Shown here: one piece after another, positions 52,559-63,218 of the stretch
How the letters are laid out: each line of letters starts with the position of its first letter
Position numbering within the stretch: position 1 is the first letter of the stretch
Assembly (NCBI GenBank): GCA_030374805.1
Contig: JARGSG010000229.1
Location: forward strand, 186,001-250,000
DNA: 64,000 nucleotides
DNA from: Gracilaria gracilis
Lineage: Eukaryota; Rhodophyta; Florideophyceae; Gracilariales; Gracilariaceae
Direction: 5' to 3'
Program-made: the position numbers and the translations under genes
Notes under the pieces: model-generated
Databases searched by the model: none
What the model was told of the DNA's origin: nothing
The model's input: the letters and a program-made list of their open reading frames with translations, nothing else

Positions 52559-53491
52559 GTGCGGAACAGGATCGAGGAGACTCAGTCATTACCGGCGAAG
52601 CCGTTGCCTACGCCGCATAGCGCGCCTGGAGTGACTACTTCGCATACCGGAGTGGAAACACAGCCTAAAGCGTCGTTGAGCTTGCACGTCCAAGACGGAA
52701 AAGAGTCGTCGGAGACTAAGTCGCCCAACACGCCCGAGGCGGGCCATACAGCGGACACGTCGCTAAATGCCCAGCAGGGAAGTGCCAACCGTAGCACACG
52801 GACTACACCTGTAAAAGAGATCAGCTCAGCGAGCAAACCACGTCGACAAACCGAGCGGACACCTCCCGTGCATACGGAGGCGGAACACGCCACGGCGCAG
52901 ACCAATGACGGCCACCCGTTGACAACGTCACGTGCCACCACGGCGAGGCTGGTTCAATCAGGGTTACCGTTGACGCGAGCGCGTTCGACGCCACACACAA
53001 CTCCGTCGAAACGGTCTCTACCACGCAAAATTGCGGTACGTCCACTTTGGACTCCCGCGGGAGAAGGAACTCTACCATACCAAGGCACCGAGAACACCGA
53101 CACCGCGAGACGCGTGACAATCGACCGAAGTGGGGGACCACACCGCGAAGGTACAGTGCCACCAACCTTGTTGGACACAACACGGTCTAACCGGAACACC
53201 GACGCAGTGTCACACACGGTGAAGCCGCCGGAGAGCTCTCCGAAGCAGGATGTCGTAATCACACGGCAAGGCCGGGAAGTCTTCCGACAGGAGTTCGTAG
53301 TCGACAACATAGTAGAACACTCATACCACCCGTTGGGGTACATAAAGTATCTCGTACGTTGGTACGGCTACGGACCCGAGGCTGACTCGGATGAGCCAAT
53401 CGAGCATCTCCCACGATCGAAAGTGGTGCAGTACCATCGGCGTACTCTCACGGGTCTCTCGGCGACAATTGTCAACGCCCAAGTGGGTTAG
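52559..53491 (+). pseudogene. Gypsy-A pol tail with chromodomain
   Basis: A third phase of the pol region. A Thr/Pro/Ser-rich, basic linker of about 240 residues leads to a chromodomain near the end: FVVDNIVEHSYHPLGYIKYL followed by VRWYGYG and EPIEHLPRSKVVQYHRR. In chromoviruses this domain steers integration to particular chromatin marks. The segment lacks its own convincing start and is joined to integrase only by shifting frame. Confidence 0.8.
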
Positions 53492-53666
53492 CCCGCCCCG
53501 AAGGGGAAGAAGCTAGCTCACCGAGAATGAATTTTAGAAGTGGGAGAAGACGAAGCTGGCACTTGGGAAAGGAAAAAAAATACGTCATAGACGGAAGTAT
53601 GTTTAATGGCCATCAAGGCTATATCCTACAACAACACCGCAAAGCGGGAATCAGGAGGAAGATGGA

Positions 53667-55424
53667 CTAAGCCCCCGACCCTTGGTTGGAAGGGCCCGGA
53701 GCGCCGTCACCAGTACTCCCATTGCTGGGATTGTATCGGCCATTAAGGCGTGCAGCCAACGCGTCCCGCATTGCGGCGACGTCCCCGCTCGCGACAGTTG
53801 CGGAAAGCCCAACTCCTCGGAAAAACTGAGCGATCACAGCCACCTCACCAGTCCCACCCCCAGAGGGGAAGACGGCAGGCACCTCGAGCACATCTGGTTC
53901 GTCCGGAAGGGAAGCCACCACGGCACCTACCGACGAAGGTTCGGGCGCGGGTGGATTCACCGGCTCAGCGGTCACCATTCCCAGCGCTACCGTGTCATTA
54001 GAGGTCGGCTCAGCCGCGTTGGCGGAAGGAACCTCTTCGACTACGTCTTCATCATACCCCGTCTCGGATTCGTCGTCCATCATTTGGTCGTCGTCACCGC
54101 CGTAGGCGTGGTAAAAATCGTCAGCGTCGACGAAGCCGACGGGATGCCCGTAAGGGATATACCTCGGAGCCATCCGGAGAGCTGCCGCTGCAGCTGCTGT
54201 GATCTCTTGCGCTTCCCAGGGATTGAAAAAGATGAAGTCTTCCGCCAATGGCGTGCGTCGTCCCGGAGACTGGTCGAAATTGCCGTACTCGTGACTGCGG
54301 CCGCTCTGAGCGAAGGGCACGCTGGCCCAATCAACTCGGTCGACTACGTCGAGGAGCCCACAAACTTCTTCGACATTGTTTTCACCTCCCAGAGGGACCC
54401 GCAACGAGAGTTCTCGGATGCACGCACGAAGGCGAGGCGGGACATACCACAGTCGATACTGGTCATATACTTCCCATAGGAGATAAACCGCGGTGCGGAT
54501 TGCCCACTCGGTGAGCACCACGCACCACAGTCCGGAATACGGATCCTCGATGAGGCAGGAGCCCAGATAGGAGAGGACCGGGGACAACTCCACGTAGCAC
54601 CCGCGACACACCTCCACCGAGGACCACCAAGTGGGAATTGGAACGTAACGGCCCAGCCGGTGATTGTGCCGGATTCGATTGATCTCCGTGTTTTGATACG
54701 GGACGAGAAACCCGAAACGGGAACGCGCACGACGCTCATCGCGGATGAAGTTCTGTAACCACCGCGAACAAGACTCCCGGCGAAGATACCTGAACTCCGC
54801 CCGGATGATTGGATGAATCCAACATACCGCCTCCTGGCGTACATTAGAACGTCCTCTCCAGGAGTAAGTCTCAACCACCGCCAAGCGGGCGCGATACGAA
54901 ATCTCGCCTTGTGTACGGTACAACCGGAGATCAAAGCTGATGGAATCAGGAATTGGGAACTCGAAGTTCGCCTGGCTCTGCCGCGCATAGCCCAAGCGAA
55001 CCAATGCCGCATGAGCGGGAGCCAGCGACACGCCGGAACGCCCCAAGATTGCGTGAGGAGGGACGGCAACCCGTCGACGCCAATCCCACGAAGTGGTGAC
55101 TAAGGCCGGAAGATCCCCGGGAAGGCGATCAGTACCGTCCGCATAGGACACGATAAGCTCTTCGTTGAAAACCGCTGTAGGATGAAACCACGGAGCAGTC
55201 CGGAAGATGTGCGCATGAACGCGAGGTTTCAGCCCGACTAGCTCGTCGTAGGAAGGCCACGGCACGTCATGCATGACGTGACCATGGGGCTGCTGCCCCG
55301 GAGAAAGAATGTGCCCGCCACTGGCGTTGAGTCCGTGGGACGCCCCAGAAGCATTGCCGCTTTGCGGAAGAGGCACGGAACGAAATCCGGAGAAGTATCC
55401 CGAGTTCGGAGGTTGACCGCTCAT
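53667..55424 (-). CDS. Intact antisense gene inside Gypsy-A
   Basis: 585 codons from ATG 55424 (MSGQPPNSGY) with no interruption, on the strand opposite to gag-pol, between the chromodomain and the polypurine tract. No family recognised. The N-terminal part is Gly/Ser/Pro-rich. A Trp/Tyr/Arg-rich central domain (about 100-390) includes WDWRRRVAVPPHAILGRSGV, TYSWRGRSNVRQEAVCWIHP and VVLTEWAIRTAVYLLWEVYD. A strongly acidic stretch (GGDDDQMMDDESETGYDED) and a Pro/Val-rich linker precede a helical end. Sense genes of the same element contain at least five stops, so the survival of this frame is striking. Some plant Gypsy elements (Grande, Ogre relatives) carry antisense extra genes, a precedent for position but not for sequence. 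Confidence 0.7.
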   Translation of the reverse strand: MSGQPPNSGYFSGFRSVPLPQSGNASGASHGLNASGGHILSPGQQPHGHVMHDVPWPSYDELVGLKPRVHAHIFRTAPWFHPTAVFNEELIVSYADGTDRLPGDLPALVTTSWDWRRRVAVPPHAILGRSGVSLAPAHAALVRLGYARQSQANFEFPIPDSISFDLRLYRTQGEISYRARLAVVETYSWRGRSNVRQEAVCWIHPIIRAEFRYLRRESCSRWLQNFIRDERRARSRFGFLVPYQNTEINRIRHNHRLGRYVPIPTWWSSVEVCRGCYVELSPVLSYLGSCLIEDPYSGLWCVVLTEWAIRTAVYLLWEVYDQYRLWYVPPRLRACIRELSLRVPLGGENNVEEVCGLLDVVDRVDWASVPFAQSGRSHEYGNFDQSPGRRTPLAEDFIFFNPWEAQEITAAAAAALRMAPRYIPYGHPVGFVDADDFYHAYGGDDDQMMDDESETGYDEDVVEEVPSANAAEPTSNDTVALGMVTAEPVNPPAPEPSSVGAVVASLPDEPDVLEVPAVFPSGGGTGEVAVIAQFFRGVGLSATVASGDVAAMRDALAARLNGRYNPSNGSTGDGAPGPSNQGSGA

Positions 55425-55646
55425 CGCGCGAGGCACTCGAGGATCGGGAAGGTTGGTAGTAACACCGCGAGAGCGAGTTGGAGACTGTTTTCAACAAGGT
55501 TGATCGTCGCTGGAGTGAGGTTTGCACTTTGGAGTGGTAGTGACTTGGTCTTCGCGAGGCGAGATGGAATCCGAAGACTTCGGGGATGCGCTTTTATGCC
55601 CAAGGCTGGGAGTTCGACCCGCCATCGCGACCGCGTGGCTCACTCT

Positions 55647-55660
55647 TAAGGAGGGGGATA
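55647..55660 (+). other. Polypurine tract
   Basis: AAGGAGGGGGATA-type purine run directly before the 3' LTR, the expected plus-strand primer for reverse transcription. A similar run, TAAGGAGGGGGG, occurs internally at about 52383. Confidence 0.8.
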
Positions 55661-56512
55661 TGAAGGACAACACTCCTTGGAGGCGATTTGAGGCACTTAC
55701 TTAATTTCCGCATCATGCGTTAGTAGATGTATATGAGCTACACCGCTATTAGCGTGTCGCCTCGCTGAGGTAATTCCCACACATGTACACGTGGATTCCG
55801 CGGCTCGAGGTGCCGCTTAGCGGGTGTGAATAGCACACGTGTAGCACGGATATGCCGGAGGCAGTGCACCCAGCATTGCTGTATCTACTTAGATATTTTA
55901 TAGATTATTTTGCCTGGCGCACTTACTGTCAGTGGTGCGCCGAGCTCAGTACTTAGAGGGTTGAGCATCGCTCCCCCAAGTAAATTGCCCCTTGCCAAGC
56001 AAGGGCTTCTGGCTCTAACTACCACGCCTTCGCTGATTGTTCACCTCCAAGTGGAGTAACGACTGCGTTGTTCACGTATAGTTACCCACCCTTGTGGCGC
56101 TCAGAGTATAACCATTATTTGTGTGTCTCGTTCCGACCTATTGTCGTATACTCGCCCCTGTATTGGGTTTGCTTTATTCTCTCTCTCTTTTCTCAACTCT
56201 GGTGCTTCGCTTTCTCCCCTTTTTGGGTTTGCCTTTTTGCCCTGTTCGCAGTGGCTCGTTTCCGACACCTTGTCGTTGCCGTGCTACTCTCTTTCGGGTA
56301 CTCATCTCGTGACCGTTTGAACACGTGGATCTCTACCGACTACTAATCAGCCTCACGCTCCGACGCTTGTCGTGGTGGTTTGACCTCGGATTTACACCCG
56401 GCTTAGCTGTGTCATTCCCGGAGTGCTCCGTTCGCTGTGCTACCCTGTCGAGGGGAATATTTCGAACTTCTTCGTGAGCCTGCGCTTTTCCCGCCAAAGG
56501 CGTTGCTCCACA
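55661..56512 (+). repeat. Gypsy-A 3' LTR
   Basis: 852 bases matching 45062-45914 throughout, TGAAGGACAACAC to ...GCTCCACA. It ends inside the integrase frame of Gypsy-B. Confidence 0.92.
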
Positions 56513-58850
56513 GATGGTAGCAACACGTCCCAATCATTCTGCTGATAAAAAAAGAAACACCGAATATAGTTTTTTACCATTCTGTTCATTACTTCAGAGG
56601 CGCCGTCAGTTTGTGGATGTCTGGACGAAGAAATACGCATATAAACTCCGCAAAGCTCCATTAACCTCTTCCAAAACGTTGATGTAAAGCGAGGATCACG
56701 GTCAGAAATAACCCAGTCGGGAAGGCCATTTTGGGGAAGTATGTACTTGAAAAACGCCCTCGCAACCCCAGGGGCATCATCTGTTTTCTTTGACGGCAAG
56801 AAATGAACCCTGCGAGAGAAACGGTCAACCCAAGTTGTGTTGCAATCAAATCCTCTTTCAGTCATGGGAAGGTCAACAATGAAATCTGTGGCGACCATTC
56901 TCCACCTTCTAGTTGGCACTGGCAATGGGGTTGGATCATTTAGCAATTGATCTTGATGGTCGTTCTGTTGTTGACATACTAAACATCCATCAAAATACCT
57001 CCGCACATCCCTTGTTTTATGCTTCCCATGAAATGAGCACAAGCGTGCCAGGGTCTTTGTGGGGGCAAAGTGACCAGCTGTTTTCGAGTCGTGAGCCAGC
57101 TCCAATATCTTCAGACGACCCTTCCTTGGAACGCAAAGACGGCTTTCGTATAGAAGCTTCCAACCATCTCGTCTGAAATGCGCTATTCAGTACTCGATAC
57201 GCCTCTTCTGCTTTCGATCTTCTGGAAAGTTACCTTCCAGTGCCATCAATATGGGACCAAAAACTGCGTCAGACTCGTAGGAACCGATAATTTCCTTAAT
57301 GTTACCCACAATAGCCTTATCACACGCGAGATTGTTCAATCCTGGTGTAGGTATGCGAGACAGGGCATCCCCAAGAACATGAATACGGCCGGGTTGTAAG
57401 CAAATCTCACGTATGTTAAATGAAGCTAGTATTTCTAACCATCGTGCCTCACGCCGGTTCAAGTTCTTTTTAGTGAGAAAGTGTTTGACCACCTGGTTGT
57501 CGGTGAATACATCGTAAGTAGAGTTCTCAATGTAGCAACGAAAACGCTGCAATGCAAATATCAAACCGAGAAGCTCCCCTTCATTAGCAGTGTAGTTCTG
57601 CCCTGTAAAAGACAGCTTCTTTGACATATATGCCACGACGCGATCCCGATTCTTATTATCCAATTGTGATAAAGTGGCACCAACAGCAGTCTTCGATGCA
57701 TCTATGTGCACTCGAAACGGTTTAGACCAATTCGGGGCGTGAAAAACGGGTGCGTTTGTTAGAGCTTGCTTCATGTCCCAGAACACCGACTCCGCAACCA
57801 TTTACCATGCGCTGATACCCTTGTCTTTCTGTTTTAGAGAAGTAAGAGGACCTGCTCGTGCAGATAAATCCTTAATGAACCTGCGGAAGAACTGCACGAG
57901 CCATAGAAAGCTACGAAGCTCGGTCAACGAGCGCGGGCGGGGCCAATGCTGAATGACTTCAACTTTTGCTGGGTTGAGAGCTCTCAACCCATCGCGGTCG
58001 ACCAGAAGCCCCAAAACCTCTGTTTCATTCGTCATAAACTGGCATTTCCTTGGTGAAACATAGAGCTTATAATTTCGGAGGGGAGTGAGAATCAACCTTA
58101 TATGGAGGAGATGCTCCTCCTTTGTTTTGCTATATATGAGGAGGTCGTCGATGGAGACCACAAGAAAGTTATCAATGTAGTCATGCATTACATGGTTCAT
58201 TAACGTCTGGAAGGTAGCAGGGGCGTTGCGTAGTCCCATTGGCATGACTAAATATTCGAACTCTCCTTACTTCGTGTTAAATGCTATCTTCTCAATGTCT
58301 TCGGGGCGCATTCGGACTTGATGGAAGCCAGTCTTTAAATCCAATTTCGAGAAGAACTTCGCCTGTCCTAAACGATCAAACATCTCATCACAGCGCGGTA
58401 TCGGGGCATTGTTGCGCTTTGTAATACGATTCAAAGCACGATAGTTTACCACTCCTCGTAGTGGTTTACCTTGCTCCTTCACAAAGAATAGGGGTGAACC
58501 ATAAGGAGATCGGCTGCGACGTATTTTCCCACTCTTCAAAAGCTTTTCCACGTACTCCTTAGCAGCAACCAACTCCGCAGGGGAAAGCTGATAGAGTGAG
58601 CGATGTGGTATTTTTCCCGAAGAATCAGTTTCAATAGCATGGTCTGCTTCACGCTTGGGCGGGAGCCCGTCAGGGAGTTCAGCACTAAAGACGTCCTTAA
58701 ATTCCTCTAGCACAGCACTGATACTCTCATCGTCGGTTGAAAGAGGGGTAATGTCTTCATTAGAGAGTTTACGCAAACCGTAAATTTCGTGCAAACGTGC
58801 GTTTACACGAACGACACGTAACTCACGAGAGTTGTTGCCGTCGGGAAGTT
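56513..58850 (-). pseudogene. Gypsy-B RT, RNase H and integrase
   Basis: One frame with in-frame stops at 58267 (TAA), 57802 (TAA) and 57187 (TGA) and no frameshift. RT: EEFKDVFSAELPDGLPPKRE, then VNYRALNRITKRN, FSKLDLKTGFHQVRM and MPMGLRNAPATFQ; the catalytic box reads SIDD where Y/F-x-DD is usual. RNase H: HIDASKTAVGATL, YTANEGELLGLIFAL, FTDNQVV. Integrase: GCLVCQQQ, VATDFIVDLP, VISDRDPRF and DGASEVMNRM. The last native residues are NDWDVLLP before the LTR junction at 56512/56513. Confidence 0.88.
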
Positions 58851-59412
58851 GTTTTTACCTTACGCTTGCAAAGAATCCCTTATCGCGAGCCTTTCGCCGT
58901 TTCCTTGTGGCTGCTTTCGTCCAGAGCTTATCGTACGAACACGACGCTGGAGCGACTACCGCATCGCCTGAAAACCAGACGGTGTGAGAAAATACCGCGT
59001 TGGGTGCGGATGAAACACGGTGAGAACTCGACATGTAGACGTCATGATGCGAGAGGGGGACAGCTAAGGGGAAAATGTAGAAGTCTGTTGGTGGGGAGAT
59101 AACCATAACAGATCCAAACAACGGGTAAGAGCACCAAGGCAGACGGCAACCGACACGACACACGGAGAGACCCACTGATACTTTTTTTGCGACATTGCTG
59201 TATTTCAACAAAAGGAGGCGCTCCGCGTACTACATAGCAACGGTGGAAGCTGAAGCGCACGCTTGTAGTAGAGGAGCAGGACAGAAAAAGGCAATCTTTC
59301 ACGGGTTGTTAGGCGATTGAACACGGACGATGATGAGACTACGCGCACTCTGGCTCCACCCTCATTTGCAAAGTAACACTCGTGCTTCTCGACCAAACTT
59401 ATTTTGGACAGG
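58851..59412. other. Junction between Gypsy-B RT and the Harbinger-type genes
   Basis: Minus-strand frames upstream of RT (58855-59211) may be Gypsy-B spacer sequence between protease and RT. The left end of the inserted DNA transposon should lie here, but no terminal inverted repeat or 3-base target duplication was recognised. Confidence 0.4.
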
Positions 59413-60521
59413 ATGGTTCGACAAAAGGAATACACAATTGGAAAAGCCCGTCATCGTTACCGTCGCAGACGTGCGTTGCTGGCTCTATTTGTACAATCAA
59501 ACCTAAGCCATGTGCTGCGCGTAATGATTGTGAGACTAATACTCGAAGCACTCGCTGACGTAGTTGCTCTCCTCGTGCGTACACGGAGTATAAGAACTCG
59601 TTCATTCAATATTAACCCGCTCTCGGTTGAGCAGTGCCTGCATGACTTCCGCTTTCGTCTCAGTGATGTATAGAAAATATGCCGCATAACGAACTGGGAA
59701 AAAGGTCATACGTCTCGTAACAGATACCGCTGTGATCCAATGACGGCATGCTGCATTGTTCTGAAACGCCTTTCTTCGGCAGTAACATGGTACGAAATGG
59801 AGTATCTCTTCGGAATGAGATATTCGCACATCAGCGAAGTGTTCTGGGAAACTATTGAACATTTTGTGATAACTAGAGAACACCTTATCACCGCTGTGCG
59901 TAATAAATTACTGCTGTCAAGGGCGCAGCTCTACGCAGATGCTTTAGCTAATGCTGGCACGCCTCTGGATCGGTGTGGGGTTCATTGACTGTACCAAGAT
60001 AAATATGTGTCGCCCTGGCGGTGATGGCTGCAATCAAAGAGCTTATTACTCTGGACATACTCGTCGAAACTGTCTCAAGTACCAGACCATTTCTACTCCG
60101 GATGGGCTAATGTTCCATCTGTTCGGTCCAATCGTTGGTCGCCATCATGACCTTACTCTACTGCGAAGGAGTGGGATTGAAGGGGAAATGGAGGAATGTC
60201 TTTCGATCAATGGGATTTAGTACTATACCGTGGTTGCAAACAGCATTTGAGCGAACTCTTGCAACGGAAGAAAAAAAGGTTTACAACAAATCTATGAGTG
60301 CCATTAGAACAGCTGTGGAGTGCAACTACAAAGATCTGAAGCAATTGTGGTGTCGTAATGGGTTTTCGGGGCTTTTAGCTGTTCGTCGTTTTCCTGTGGC
60401 TTTGTTATACATTGCGTCAGCATTGATATTGAATTTCAAAGTATGCATTGAGAAAGGAGGCCAGGCGAGTCACTACTTCAGCTGTCAAGCACCAGATCTG
60501 GATGTGTACTGCAGTTCTTGA
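59413..60521 (+). pseudogene. PIF/Harbinger-type transposase, frameshifted
   Basis: Pieces in three phases: 59413-59673 (N-terminal), about 59740-59970 (FGMRYSHISEVFWETIEHFV), 59951-60220 and 60135-60521. The catalytic core reads GFIDCTKINMCRPGG (first Asp), YYSGHTRRNCLKYQTISTPD, then LFGPIVGRHHDLTLLRRSG (second Asp), and after a shift MSAIRTAVECNYKDLKQLW (Glu) and RFPVALLYIASALILNFKVC. Order and motifs match PIF/Harbinger DDE transposases. At least three indels and several stops, so inactive. Confidence 0.82.
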
Positions 60522-61576
60522 TGGATTAACAACTGACCCCAACGCCGCCCCGCAAACACTTCCTTACGTCTAATCGCTCTATACCTCAGCAGAAACTCTT
60601 GATGTAATGTTACAGCCCGAAAGGACACCGAGGAATTGCCTATAAATCTTTCCATACCTTCCACTGTCATCGAAACCATACCAATCCACACCACACTGCA
60701 GATCTTCTCGACGGCGCGCAGCGTGCAGACGCTCTCGCCATCGCCCCACGCATCGACTCAATCTCTACCCATGTATCATAGTAGGTCACCCGAAGCACCC
60801 CGCCCACATGCCAGGCCGTTGAGCAAAGCGCGGAGGGAAACGCTGCTGTTAGACGCGTTGGTGGCTTGTCGAAGTGTGGAGCGCGATGGGCTTTGTGCGA
60901 CGGGGGAGCGCGGCACTATCGAGCTGTAGCTGCGGGAGACGTGGTGAATGCAATTAGAGGGCTTGCGGAGAATCTACGCACTGTAAAGAATGAACAGGAA
61001 CACCGATCGCATGCAACCTCTTCGCCTCCACCTTCCGCCACGAGTCAATACTCCCGTCGCACACCATCGCGAACTGCACCAGCACGGTCCGGCTGCTGTC
61101 GCCCTAAGCCATAGTTTTTGTGAAAGCGGCCAAACTCGCCCGAATAGAGCTTACTATCGCCATCCTGGCAAATTCATTCACTATGCATCCATCATGCTCA
61201 GGCTGCGACCGCCCTTTGGCAGCTGGTAGGCAAACCTCCTCGACGGTGCTTGCTACTCTGAAACCGCACGCCCTGCTTCCTGCGCAGCGCATGCGCCATG
61301 CGACGGCGCACCCATATCAGCGTATCGATATGATCTCCAACAACCTCTCCGTGCCAAACCTTTTGATTAGTGTACCAGCGCCGGTAGAGTGCATGCAATC
61401 CCCACGACAGGCATTTATTGTAGACATCTCGGATAACACAAGCGCCAACGTCCAGTAAAGGTTTCTGTGCATAAGCGATCCTTCTTTTGTTGTGCACAAT
61501 GCGACATAAACTTTCACCCGCCTATAGAACGTGTTGTCGAACACAACATTCGCAGAAAATATGAAACGAAGCATAA
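60522..61576. other. Spacer between convergent Harbinger-type genes
   Basis: About 1 kb between the transposase 3' end and the companion gene 3' end. Short frames rich in Arg, Ser and Pro; none recognised. Confidence 0.35.
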
Positions 61577-62296
61577 TCACTCTACCTTCCTACTCAGTGC
61601 AGCCATAATGTCCAACATATGTTTTCTTTCATATATAGCTTGCTTACGTTCTTCCTTTTCGAGATCAAAACGTTTTTCGTCCAGAGCTATTTTTCTTTCG
61701 GCTTTGGATTTAAGAATCTCAAAGCGTTCAAGTTCTCTCGCAGCTCTGCATCTCTCCACCTCCAACCTTTCCTGTTCCACTTTAAACCTTTCCGATTCGC
61801 GCTTTCCTTGTTCCCGTGATTGTTCCATTATTAATGTAGTTATAGCATCATCGGAAGGTAACGCATCTGATAGATGCAATCGCTTCTGTTGCGAACTAGG
61901 AACCGAACCGCTCTCGTCATGATTGCTTCGTTTGCGTTTCCCCGTTCGATGTAACGCCGGCCCCCTGATCATTTTGCCTGCTTCAATTAGTCGAATTTCT
62001 TTTGCCTCAAGTTCTGCTTTTTCCTTACAAACAGCTTCAGCTTTCTCATCTATTTCTAATATGAGGTCATCAAGGAGAATCTCCTTCTCGCAGTACTCTT
62101 CTGCAATGCCAGTGGACTTCTCGTTGCGCTTGTTTTGCTCTCTGCGAGATCCTAGAAGGCGTTTAAATCTGTCAGCTAACGTCTTCTTACTGGGCTTGTG
62201 CATATACAAAAACACAGAACTAGGAACAAGTGTCATGAATGTGGACAATACCTTGTCAAATAAAGCTTCTGTTTCTCCGCATTGAGTTATATGTGC
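61577..62296 (-). pseudogene. Harbinger companion (Myb/coiled-coil) protein
   Basis: Open minus-strand frame of about 240 codons without an ATG at its upstream end; it opens after a TGA near 62300. The N-terminal part (ALFDKVLSTFMTL ... HKPSKKTLADRFKRLLGSR) resembles the tail of the Myb-like domain of Harbinger companion proteins, followed by EEYCEKEILLDDLILEID and a long charged coiled coil (FKVEQERLEVERCRAARE, then DEKRFDLEKEERKQAIYERK). In Harbinger elements such a protein imports and guides the transposase. It is convergent with the transposase. The 5' end appears truncated or in another exon. Confidence 0.6.
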
Positions 62297-62763
62297 GTCT
62301 GCCTCCCTTACTGATCAGAGAAGAAAGAGGTCGTATGTGTCGGAAAATTTGAAAACGTCTGAGTTTTGGTGTGGTCTGCGTTAAAGACTTTGAAACCGAA
62401 CTTTCGTGTAGGCCTGCTGCCGAAGCATGTGAGGGCAGTGGAAATTTTTCTTTGCTCGTCCCCTTCGGTGCAGCATCTGGGTTGTGGTTTGAGCTTAAGA
62501 TGTGGTTCATTGTTCCTCACTAAGCCGGTAACGACGACAGAGAATGAGGTCGTTGTTACCTTCGGTAGGAAGTGCATCTCGTACGCAGCCGTTTTTCCAC
62601 GAAATATGGTATGCAAATCTCGTACCTTCCGTAGTCACGGAGTACAATACGTATATGTGTACGTCGTGGCTACAAAAAGTTTTCTAGGAACCGGCTTGCG
62701 TAAACCCTCTACTAGCACATAAATTGTGCGGCTTCTCAACATCCACAGCTTGAACCTGATATA
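62297..62763. other. Right junction of the Harbinger-type insertion
   Basis: Holds an inverted repeat with 12-base arms (GGTAACGACGAC and GTCGTTGTTACC, one mismatch) at about 62526-62562. The border with Gypsy-B protease lies somewhere here; termini not resolved. Confidence 0.4.
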
Positions 62764-63218
62764 TTATACAGCCTCTTTTCGGCTGCTTGAGCAGCTTTCG
62801 GAATTTTTAACTCCAACATTCGTTATCTGCGGCTGCCTCGTCCTGGCCAACGGCTCTGCATCTAATTCTATCCCTCCGACTGTTACTAAGCGACGCTTGT
62901 AGTCGGCATGGGGATTGCGTTCCTTATGCCAAGGCATGCCAAGTAGCACATTCAACTCCACACAAGACGAAAGTCACAACACAGGAGCGATGCTACCAAT
63001 GTAACAAAGCGTTGTTTACTGAAGTCCGGCAGTTCGATGCCCCTTCTCCCGGGGAAAGGGAACCTGCGTCTCCAAGCTATTTTTAGGGGTGCAGCGGAGC
63101 GTGGGCACAATGTCAGAGCTGATTCCGGCCTCCATTGCGTGTTCGCCACCTCTCCCCAAGCGCGGGAAAATGTCTGTTCAAAGATCTGCCTCAAATACAC
63201 GTGAAATGTACATACCAA
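62764..63218 (-). pseudogene. Gypsy-B protease-like segment
   Basis: VELNVLLGMPWHKERNPHAD is the characteristic end of a Gypsy aspartic protease (LGMPWH followed by the D/H-containing strand). The preceding part (IELPDFSKQRFVTLVASLLC) is in another phase, so at least one frameshift is present. The DTG/DSG active site was not found. Confidence 0.6.

Larger units (their letters stand above)
45062..56512 (+). mobile_element. Gypsy-A, chromodomain LTR retrotransposon
   Basis: A complete 11.45-kb element: 5' LTR, primer-binding-like site, gag, protease-RT-RNase H-integrase-chromodomain, an antisense gene, polypurine tract, 3' LTR. Domain order and the C-terminal chromodomain place it among Ty3/Gypsy chromoviruses. 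The LTRs differ at roughly 11 positions over a 250-base stretch compared by eye, so it is not recent. Sense genes carry several in-frame stops and one frameshift. The right end abuts the middle of a second Gypsy integrase gene. No 5-base target duplication is visible (TTACT left, GATGG right). Confidence 0.93.
56513..63218 (-). mobile_element. Gypsy-B, degraded LTR retrotransposon on the minus strand
   Basis: Read right to left: a protease-like segment (62764-63218), then, after an interruption carrying Harbinger-type genes, RT, RNase H and integrase (58794 down to 56513). Integrase stops abruptly at the Gypsy-A LTR. The other half of integrase was not found left of Gypsy-A, so the locus was rearranged or deleted. 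LTRs and gag were not identified; part may lie beyond the right edge. Confidence 0.75.

Noticed and set aside
53682..54479. 265-codon plus-strand frame in the 3' part of Gypsy-A, considered as an envelope-like gene
   Set aside because: Shorter than the antisense frame, no signal peptide or membrane segment, and best explained as its shadow.
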